The notes under the pieces are model-generated. The model was not told the DNA's origin and did no database searches. It was given only the letters and a program-made list of their open reading frames with translations. Below are positions 6,262-11,443 of a DNA stretch of 11,443 nt, in pieces; within the stretch, counting starts at the first letter, position 1; every line of letters starts with the position of its first letter. Source of the DNA: CAISIP01 sp039934375 (GTDB lineage: Bacteria; Pseudomonadota; Gammaproteobacteria; Burkholderiales; Burkholderiaceae_C); contig JBDTMH010000138.1 in the NCBI GenBank assembly GCA_039934375.1, positions 1 to 11,443 of the forward strand, given 5' to 3'. The position numbers and the translations under genes were made by a program.

Positions 6262-7092
6262 TCACGCAACGCCCGATTTTAAAGGTACAAAGTGAACGGC
6301 CTCGAAGATGGTTTGCTGCAACCCCCGCGCGGTCTTGTCGATCACGATCAGCGACTGCCCTGCCGGGCCTCCAGCTTGCCCGGCCACAGGCGCCACCAGT
6401 CGGCCTCCGACGGCCAGTTGGTCGGTCCATGCACTGGGCACGGCTGAACCACCGGCGGCTGCAATGATGCCGGCATACGGCGCACCCTTGGGGTACCCCA
6501 CCATGCCGTCGCCAAACATCAGGTGCACATTGGGCAAGCGCAGCGTACGCAGGTTTTCCCGGGCCCGGTCATGCAACCCGCGCAGACGCTCCAGGCTGTA
6601 AACCTCGTTGGCAATCAGGCTCAGCACCGCCGCCTGATAGCCGCAACCGGTTCCGACCTCGAGCACGCGGCCCAGCTTGCCGATGGCACCATGGCGCAAC
6701 AACTCGATCATGCGTGCCACGACACCCGGCTTGGAAATCGTCTGGCCCAGCCCGATCGGCAAACTGGTTTCCTTGTAAGCCTGCCCCTGCAATGCACTGT
6801 CGACGAAACGATGGCGCTCGATCTCGTCCATCGCGGCCAACACCACCGCGTCCGAGATGCCGGCCCTGGCCAGTCGGTTCACCATGTCGCGGCGCACGGT
6901 ACGGAAGTCCTGCACCGAAGGCCCGGGACTGGCCGACGTCGGACGCGCCAGCATGGGCGCCACGCCAGTTACCGACCTCGCCGCGGGATGCGCCGTTGGC
7001 AGACCATGCCGATGGGCCACCGTGCGGGCCGCCCCGTCCTGCTCCGACGGTGCACCGGGAAGCCGCGCCGGAAACGACGGACGCGGCTTCAT
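6262..7092 (-). CDS. pcm: Protein-L-isoaspartate O-methyltransferase
   Basis: The protein has 276 residues and uses SAM to methylate isoaspartyl residues so that damaged proteins can be repaired. The family motif IGLGQTISKP (113-122) binds the substrate carboxylate, and EVGTGCGYQAAVLS (145-158) is the SAM-binding motif I. GDGMVGYP (195-201) and the C-terminal FVPL also fit the family. The E. coli protein has 208 residues; the surplus is an N-terminal tail of about 60 residues rich in Pro and Ala. The ATG overlaps the surE stop as ATGA (7092-7089), which supports this start through translational coupling. Later in-frame ATGs (residues 47 and 70) are possible if the tail is not made. The ribosome site is weak. 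Confidence 0.93.
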   Translation of the reverse strand: MKPRPSFPARLPGAPSEQDGAARTVAHRHGLPTAHPAARSVTGVAPMLARPTSASPGPSVQDFRTVRRDMVNRLARAGISDAVVLAAMDEIERHRFVDSALQGQAYKETSLPIGLGQTISKPGVVARMIELLRHGAIGKLGRVLEVGTGCGYQAAVLSLIANEVYSLERLRGLHDRARENLRTLRLPNVHLMFGDGMVGYPKGAPYAGIIAAAGGSAVPSAWTDQLAVGGRLVAPVAGQAGGPAGQSLIVIDKTARGLQQTIFEAVHFVPLKSGVA

Positions 7093-7868
7093 GAGGCAGT
7101 GGTTGCCTGTGCCCGGCCGATACTGGCCGCTGTCTGCGACCAATAACGCAGCGACTCGTGGTCGGTCAGGTCGGTCTTGAGCGGGGTCAGCGCGACATGC
7201 CCCTGCACCGTCGCATGAAAATCCGTGCCCTCGGCATCGTCCATCACGGCACCGGCGCCGCCGATCCAGTACATCTTCTCGCCGCGCGGGCTTTCCTGCA
7301 CGATCACCGGCTCGGCCGCATGCCGGCGCCCGAGGCGGCAAACCTTCATCGGTTTGATCTGCGCCAACGGCAGATTCGGGATATTGACGTTGAGCAGCCA
7401 CGGTTTTGCGCCGACCAGTTGCTGTTGCAACATCTGGGCGACCAGTTCGCGCGCCTTGGCTGCCGCGGCATCGAGGTGGCCCCAGCCTTTCTCGACCTGC
7501 GAGAAGGCGATGGATGGCACCCCGAACAGATAACCCTCCATTGCCGCCCCCACCGTGCCGGAGTAAATGGTGTCATCGCCCATGTTGGCGCCGTTGTTGA
7601 TGCCCGAGACCACCAGGTCCGGCCGGTAACCGAGCAGACCGGTCAGCGCAATATGCACACAATCTGCCGGGGTGCCATTGACAACCCGAAAACCGTTGGC
7701 CGCCTTGGTGACATACAAGGGCCCATGCAACGTCAGGGCGTTCGACTTGGCGCTGTTGTTGAGTTCCGGGGCGACGACCTCCACGTCGGCGAGGTCCTTG
7801 AGCGACTCGTACAGGGCCACGATGCCCGGAGCCTGGTAGCCGTCGTCGTTGGAAATGAGGATTTTCAT
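7089..7868 (-). CDS. surE: 5'/3'-nucleotidase SurE
   Basis: The protein has 259 residues, close to the 253 of E. coli SurE. This metal-dependent phosphatase acts on nucleoside 5'- and 3'-monophosphates and has been linked to stationary-phase survival. The N-terminal MKILISNDDG carries the metal ligands D8 and D9. S39 lies in the conserved AP-x3-NSA stretch, GTPADCV is at 65-71, and SGINNGANMGDDTIYSGT (88-105) supplies the Asn ligand and active-site loop. It heads a tightly packed run with pcm (4-bp overlap), nlpD, the exonuclease and rlmD. No clear Shine-Dalgarno precedes the ATG; a candidate -10 element lies 21 nt upstream. Confidence 0.96.
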   Translation of the reverse strand: MKILISNDDGYQAPGIVALYESLKDLADVEVVAPELNNSAKSNALTLHGPLYVTKAANGFRVVNGTPADCVHIALTGLLGYRPDLVVSGINNGANMGDDTIYSGTVGAAMEGYLFGVPSIAFSQVEKGWGHLDAAAAKARELVAQMLQQQLVGAKPWLLNVNIPNLPLAQIKPMKVCRLGRRHAAEPVIVQESPRGEKMYWIGGAGAVMDDAEGTDFHATVQGHVALTPLKTDLTDHESLRYWSQTAASIGRAQATTAS

Positions 7869-7889
7869 GGTTTGCAGCAGTGGTCGCTG

Positions 7890-7898
7890 ATTCTAGGT
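7890..7898 (-). promoter_or_regulatory. Candidate -10 element of the surE operon promoter
   Basis: On the minus strand ACCTAGAAT contains TAGAAT (7895-7890). A GTGACC (7920-7915), a four-of-six match to the -35 consensus, lies 19 nt upstream. Transcription would start near 7883, about 15 nt before the surE ATG. The nonamer is identical to one upstream of yccA. Confidence is limited by the poor -35 and long spacer. Confidence 0.35.
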
Positions 7899-7970
7899 GG
7901 CGCGCCGCGTGCGCGGTCACGCCTGGGACATTTTCGCTGCCACCCCGGCTTATCATCGACCCATACCCTC

Positions 7971-7976
7971 AGGAGA
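7971..7976 (+). promoter_or_regulatory. Strong ribosome binding site of the quinone oxidoreductase gene
   Basis: AGGAGA lies 6 nt before the ATG at 7983. It fixes that start in a frame that is otherwise open without a stop back to 7158, through sequence antisense to surE. Confidence 0.85.
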
Positions 7977-7982
7977 CATCCG

Positions 7983-8957
7983 ATGCATGTTTGGCTATGT
8001 GAGAACCCGACCGGTGTGGAGGCACTTCAATGGAAAGAACTGCCGACCCCGGCACCCGGACCCGGCGAGGTGTTGGTCGAGATCAAGGCCGCCAGCCTGA
8101 ATTTTCCCGACCTGTTGATCGTGCAGAACAAGTACCAGATGAAACCCGAACTACCGTTCGTGCCAGGCTCCGAATATGCGGGGGTGGTGCAGGCCATCGG
8201 CGAAGGAGTCCGCCATCTCAAGGTCGGCCAGTCCATTGCCTGCCTGTCGGGTACCGGTGGCTTCGGTACCCATACCATCGCCAAGGCCGCGTTGTGCCTG
8301 CCGCTGCCCGAGGGGGTCTCGTTCGTCGATGCCGCTGCATTCATCATGATCTATGCCACCTCCTACCACGCGCTGATCGACCGTGCCGCCTTGCAGGCCG
8401 GCGAGACGGTACTGGTGCTGGGTGCGGCTGGTGGCGTCGGCACCTCGGCAATCCAGATCGCCAAGGAGGCCGGGGCACGGGTTATCGCTGCGGCTTCCAC
8501 CGTCGAGAAGTGCGCGCTTTGCACCCGACTGGGCGCCGACGCGACCATCAACTACCAGCGCGACAACTTGCGCGAGGCCATCAAGTCGCTGACGCAAGGC
8601 AAGGGTCCGGACGTCATCTACGACCCGGTCGGTGGCGACTTCACCGAACCGGCATTTCGCTCCATTGCCTGGCGCGGGCGCTATCTGGTGGTCGGATTTG
8701 CCGCCGGCCCGATCCCCTCGTTGCCGCTAAATCTGGCCCTGCTCAAGGGCGCGTCCATTGTCGGCGTTTTCTGGGGCGACTTCGCGCGCCGCGAACCCAA
8801 GGCCAATGCGGCCATGTTGGAAAAGCTGCTGGGCTGGTATGCCGCCGGCAAGGTCAAACCGGCGATCGACCGAACCATGCCGATGGCGGACCTGAAGGCC
8901 GCCTACGCCCACATGGGTTCACGCAGCGTGATGGGCAAACTGGTGATGGTCAACTGA
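7983..8957 (+). CDS. Zinc-free MDR-family oxidoreductase (NADPH:quinone reductase-like)
   Basis: This 324-residue member of the medium-chain dehydrogenase/reductase superfamily is closest to quinone oxidoreductases (Qor-like). It has a GroES-like N-terminal domain (about 25-120) with SLNFPDLL and PFVPGSEYAGVV (58-69), and a Rossmann domain with AAGGVGTSAIQIA (148-160), the NAD(P)H-binding motif of this group. The ligands for structural and catalytic zinc in true alcohol dehydrogenases are absent. By family it should reduce quinones or other conjugated carbonyls using NADPH; the real substrate is not visible. The start is supported by AGGAGA at 7971-7976. It diverges from surE across 114 nt and appears to be a single-gene unit. 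Related enoyl reductases or dehydrogenases cannot be excluded. Confidence 0.88.
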   Translation: MHVWLCENPTGVEALQWKELPTPAPGPGEVLVEIKAASLNFPDLLIVQNKYQMKPELPFVPGSEYAGVVQAIGEGVRHLKVGQSIACLSGTGGFGTHTIAKAALCLPLPEGVSFVDAAAFIMIYATSYHALIDRAALQAGETVLVLGAAGGVGTSAIQIAKEAGARVIAAASTVEKCALCTRLGADATINYQRDNLREAIKSLTQGKGPDVIYDPVGGDFTEPAFRSIAWRGRYLVVGFAAGPIPSLPLNLALLKGASIVGVFWGDFARREPKANAAMLEKLLGWYAAGKVKPAIDRTMPMADLKAAYAHMGSRSVMGKLVMVN

Positions 8958-8968
8958 ATTGCAGCACC

Positions 8969-8998
8969 ACCGGCGGTGATCACTTATCCGGTTTTTTT
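8969..8998 (+). terminator. Possible terminator of the quinone oxidoreductase gene
   Basis: ACCGG (8969-8973) can pair with CCGGT (8988-8992), followed by a T-run to 8998. The enclosed loop of 14 nt contains the palindrome GTGATCAC. The stem is short, so this is a weak candidate. It overlaps the 3' end of the opposing 97-codon gene. Confidence 0.35.
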
Positions 8999-9273
8999 GG
9001 CAGATCCGGCAGATCCATCAACTGGGTTTCGGCATGCCGGTTGATATCCAGCGGCACGGTCTCCAGAAAGTCGCGATCACGCCCGTCCTTGTCGCTCTCC
9101 GGCGCAGGTGCCTCGGGCTTGTCCTCCACCAGATCGGACCACAAGGCCCAGACCGAGTCGGTGTTTTTTTCTTCCACGTCCGGCACGGGCAAGCGATCCC
9201 CCTGAACGTAAAGCTCATCGGGCCGGGTCATGCCCGACGGCACTCTTGCAACTGGTTTCGGTTTGTCCGCCAT
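8980..9273 (-). CDS. Hypothetical small acidic protein
   Basis: This 97-residue protein is rich in Asp, Glu, Pro and Lys, has no Cys, no signal peptide and no membrane segment. I do not recognise it. The middle holds the only strongly hydrophobic stretch, DSVWALWSDLVED (39-51), which could form a short amphipathic helix with two Trp. The C-terminus carries a DLPDLP doublet and ends KKPDK. Most of the chain looks disordered. AGGA lies 9 nt before the ATG, which supports it as a real gene; so does its placement between two plus-strand genes that leave the region otherwise empty. It converges with the quinone oxidoreductase gene, 22 nt between stops, and diverges from the FAD oxidoreductase. A soluble cytoplasmic adaptor-like protein is a guess only. 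Confidence 0.7.
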   Translation of the reverse strand: MADKPKPVARVPSGMTRPDELYVQGDRLPVPDVEEKNTDSVWALWSDLVEDKPEAPAPESDKDGRDRDFLETVPLDINRHAETQLMDLPDLPKKPDK

Positions 9274-9615
9274 ACCTGATTATCCTGCTTGGATTGAACA
9301 TACCATTTCGCCCAATTCGACCTGACTCTTCCCCTGCTCGCCGTTGGTGACCACACAATTAGTGTCACACAAAAAACGACCTGCTGCAAAACCGGCGGGT
9401 ATCCAACCGCAACAAAGACCAGCAGCCGAGCCGGGGTCAAGCAACCCGGCGAACCGCGCCCCTTCCTGTGCTGCCGGCCATCGCTGATCCTGTTCGACGG
9501 ACCCGCACGCCTTGGTGATAAGCTGATGGCCAATGCCCAATCGCCGTGGGGTCAACCCGCCCTGCCGCACGGCACAACAACGTCCCGCCCCTCGCGAAGC
9601 CAATGGAATAGCACC
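9274..9615. other. 342-nt non-coding stretch between two divergent genes
   Basis: This is the longest stretch without a supported gene. It separates the acidic-protein gene (minus) from the FAD oxidoreductase gene (plus) and must hold the promoters of both. Near its left third (about 9347-9376) it is unusually AT-rich, with an inverted repeat and a run of A. The right half is GC-rich and contains an in-frame extension of the oxidoreductase frame back to an ATG at 9526, without recognisable homology. I see no tRNA, small-RNA terminator or intact further gene. Weak -10-like hexamers occur but no convincing -35/-10 pair. Confidence 0.6.
9347..9368. repeat. AT-rich inverted repeat, possible operator
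   Basis: GTGAC (9347-9351) and GTCAC (9364-9368) form an inverted repeat with a 12-nt spacer. Inside it ACAC-AATTA-GTGT (9353-9365) is a second nested inverted repeat. It lies between divergent genes, as transcription-factor sites often do. No regulator gene is next to it in this window. Confidence 0.35.
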
Positions 9616-10989
9616 ATGCCCCTTGCACGTCGCAGCATTCAAGAACCCGCGCGCGCCATCGACGTCATCCATGACACCGATGTGCTGGTTGTCGGCTCCG
9701 GGCCGGGCGGCCTGGCGGCGGCGCTTGCGGCAGCACGTGCCGGTGTATCGGTGACACTGGTCGAACGTTTTGGCTGCTTCGGCGGCAACCTGACTGTGGT
9801 GGGCGTCGAGGGGTTCGCCTGGTACCGACATTCGCAGACCGTCGAGTCCAATGGCATCGGCCGCGAATTCGAGGAGCGCGCCAAGACCATGGGTGCAGCC
9901 GTTGCGGAGTCACAGTCGCTGTCGTATGAAATCGATTCGGAAGGTTTCAAACTGGTGGCCGACGCATTGGTGCAGGAAGCCGGCATCCACCCGATGCTGC
10001 ACCGCATGTTCGTCGCCCCGGTCATGGACGGCGACACCATCACCGGCGTCATCGTCGAGTCCAAGGCCGGTCGTGAAGCCATCCTTGCCAAGCGCATCAT
10101 CGATGCGACCGGCGATGCGGACGTGGCACACCGCGCTGGCGCTCCGACGCACACCACGCCAGTGGAACAGATGCAGGCGGCGTCGGTCATGTTCCATCTG
10201 GCCGGCGTCGACAAGAAAGCGTTCCTGGCCGGCGTTCAACACGACCCGCAGACCTACAAGGACTGGGCCACCGGCGAATGGCAGATCGAGACCTCCGGCA
10301 AGGAGGACACGATGTTCTCGCCGTTCCTGAAAAAACCGTTTGCCCAGGCCATCCGCGACGGCGTGATACCGGCACACCTGAACACCATCGCCGGTACCTG
10401 GGGCGCGATCCATGACACCGGGGAGCTGACCTACATGAACCTGGTGCACCTGGCCGGCTGCGATGGCACCGACCCGGACAGCCTGACCCAATTCGAGATC
10501 GAGGGCCGCAAACAGGCCATGCTGGCGATCGAGGCGCTGCGCCGCTACACCCCCGGCTGCACGGGCGTGCGCTTACGCAACTTCGGCATGACGATCGGCA
10601 TCCGCGACACCCGCAAGATCGACGCGCTCTACAACATGACCGAACACGATGTGCGCGAACAGGCACGCTTTGACGATTCAGTGGGCATCTATCCGGAATT
10701 CATCGACGGTTATGGCGTGCTGATCCTGCCCACCACCGGACGCTACATGCATGTGCCCTACCGTTGCATGCTGCCCAAACGCATCAAGAATCTGCTGGTG
10801 ACCGGCCGGGCGATCGGTGGCGACCGCGTCGCCCATGCGGCCACGCGCAACATGGCCTGCTGCGCAGTGGCGGGCCAAGGCGCCGGCATCGCGGCGGCGC
10901 AGTCGATCCGCAGCGGCAAAAGCCTGGAGCAGATTGACATCGGCCAACTGCAGGCTGAACTGCAGCGTCAGGGCGTGCGCTACCTCTGA
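9616..10989 (+). CDS. FAD-dependent oxidoreductase (FAD_oxidored family)
   Basis: The protein has 457 residues. The N-terminal dinucleotide-binding fold has VLVVGSGPGGLAAALAAARAG (23-43) with GSGPGG at 27-32 and the ribose-binding E50 in TLVERFG. It continues with CFGGNLTVVGVEGF, typical of Pfam FAD_oxidored proteins. IIDATGDADVAHRAG in the middle and GRAIGGDRVAHAATRN (397-412) plus AGQGAGIAAA near the C-terminus are further FAD contacts. No Fe-S cysteine cluster and no signal peptide are seen, so it should be a soluble cytoplasmic flavoenzyme. The substrate and electron partner are unknown. I chose the ATG at 9616 because recognisable sequence starts shortly after it and GGAA lies 7 nt upstream. 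An ATG at 9526 would add 30 residues. It converges with the thioesterase gene, with 12 nt between stops. Confidence 0.85.
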   Translation: MPLARRSIQEPARAIDVIHDTDVLVVGSGPGGLAAALAAARAGVSVTLVERFGCFGGNLTVVGVEGFAWYRHSQTVESNGIGREFEERAKTMGAAVAESQSLSYEIDSEGFKLVADALVQEAGIHPMLHRMFVAPVMDGDTITGVIVESKAGREAILAKRIIDATGDADVAHRAGAPTHTTPVEQMQAASVMFHLAGVDKKAFLAGVQHDPQTYKDWATGEWQIETSGKEDTMFSPFLKKPFAQAIRDGVIPAHLNTIAGTWGAIHDTGELTYMNLVHLAGCDGTDPDSLTQFEIEGRKQAMLAIEALRRYTPGCTGVRLRNFGMTIGIRDTRKIDALYNMTEHDVREQARFDDSVGIYPEFIDGYGVLILPTTGRYMHVPYRCMLPKRIKNLLVTGRAIGGDRVAHAATRNMACCAVAGQGAGIAAAQSIRSGKSLEQIDIGQLQAELQRQGVRYL

Positions 10990-11001
10990 CCCCTACCGCT
11001 T

Positions 11002-11443
11002 TCAGGTCTGCAAGCTCGCCAGCACGGTGCGAACGGCCTGTGGCACCGGCACCGACTTGCCGCTGGCGCGATCCACAAACACGTGGGTGAAGCTGCCTGC
11101 GGCGGCCAACTCGGCATCGTCGTTGACAAACAGCCCGATCTCATAACGCACACTGGCGTTGCCGATGTGCGCGACGCGGATGCCGGCAAACACGCAGTCC
11201 GGAAATGCCAGTGGCCGAAAGTAGCTGCAGGCCGTCTCGACGACGTAACCCACCACCTTGCCCTGATGGATGTCCAGCACGCCGCGCTCGATCAGGAACT
11301 GGTTGACCGCCGTGTCGAAGTAGCTGTAGTAATGGACATTGTTGACATGGCCATAGATGTCGTTGTCCATCCAACGGGTCGGGATGGCCTGGAAATGGCG
11401 GTAGTCGGCGCGGCGATCGTTGCGATGGGGCACGACGAGTGGC
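11002..11443 (-). CDS. Hotdog-fold acyl-CoA thioesterase (4HBT/YbgC-FadM type), possibly partial
   Basis: About 143 residues are visible. RWMDNDIYGHVNNVHYYSYF (20-39) is the N-terminal signature of the 4-hydroxybenzoyl-CoA thioesterase family. D25 in the DxxGH pattern aligns with the catalytic Asp of this fold, and Y36-D40 begin the long hotdog helix. The C-terminus ASGKSVPVPQAVR is also usual for the group. Such enzymes hydrolyse acyl-CoA thioesters in the cytoplasm; the acyl group here is unknown. The first in-frame start in view is a GTG at 11433-11431, but the frame stays open to the window edge (codons P-L-V before it). The true start may lie outside, so the feature is drawn to 11443. 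It converges with the FAD oxidoreductase gene. Confidence 0.88.
   Translation of the reverse strand, partial: PLVVPHRNDRRADYRHFQAIPTRWMDNDIYGHVNNVHYYSYFDTAVNQFLIERGVLDIHQGKVVGYVVETACSYFRPLAFPDCVFAGIRVAHIGNASVRYEIGLFVNDDAELAAAGSFTHVFVDRASGKSVPVPQAVRTVLASLQT

Noticed and set aside
7158..7982. Upstream open extension of the quinone oxidoreductase frame through surE
   Set aside because: It is antisense to conserved surE codons, and the real start at 7983 has an excellent ribosome site and matches the family N-terminus.
9280..9831. 183-codon minus-strand open frame across the long intergenic region
   Set aside because: It runs into the N-terminal coding part of the FAD oxidoreductase and overlaps the regulatory region of the acidic-protein gene. 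No domain or ribosome site was seen.
9910..10491. 193-codon minus-strand frame inside the FAD oxidoreductase gene
   Set aside because: Pure antisense shadow of conserved flavoprotein codons, with no motif.
1..11443. Search for a new defence, mobile or biosynthetic system
   Set aside because: All larger genes fall into known housekeeping or common enzyme families. No repeat array, recombinase, toxin pair, reverse transcriptase or clustered unknown genes were seen.

Overview
The window is GC-rich, densely coded chromosomal DNA from a Pseudomonadota bacterium, most likely a betaproteobacterium and perhaps Burkholderiales-like. The evidence is the divergent ppsA/ppsR pair, the surE-pcm-nlpD order, a YccA-type BI-1 protein and a long RlmD. 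The species cannot be named from this sequence. I see no tRNA, rRNA, CRISPR array, insertion sequence, phage gene or toxin-antitoxin pair. Codon and base use look uniform, so the window reads as core genome rather than an accessory island.

Left part (1-2965). The first codons of phosphoenolpyruvate synthase (ppsA, minus strand, cut by the window edge) diverge from ppsR, the kinase/pyrophosphorylase that switches PpsA on and off. ppsR converges on a small GlcG/HbpS-family (DUF336) gene. That gene diverges from yccA, a seven-helix BI-1 family membrane protein likely to modulate FtsH, which ends in a clear intrinsic terminator. A small uncharacterised lipoprotein gene follows on the plus strand.

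Middle part (3001-7868, minus strand). This is a five-gene operon-like run: surE (nucleotidase), pcm (protein-isoaspartate repair), nlpD (LysM/degenerate-M23 amidase activator), a PolB-type 3'-5' exonuclease (DNA_pol_B_exo2) and rlmD (23S rRNA m5U1939 methyltransferase). surE and pcm overlap by 4 bp, and the other gaps are 11-13 nt. The theme is macromolecule repair and quality control plus cell division. The sigma factor gene rpoS, which normally follows nlpD in gamma- and many betaproteobacteria, is not there.

Right part (7983-11443). A zinc-free quinone-oxidoreductase-like MDR enzyme diverges from surE. A 97-residue acidic protein of unknown function follows on the minus strand. A 342-nt non-coding stretch then leads into an FAD-dependent oxidoreductase of the FAD_oxidored family, which converges on a hotdog-fold acyl-CoA thioesterase running to the window edge.

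I find no convincing new multi-gene system. The points most worth a second look are the missing rpoS, the 97-aa acidic orphan, the CX9C lipoprotein, an AT-rich inverted repeat in the long intergenic gap, and a 9-nt promoter-like element shared by yccA and surE.
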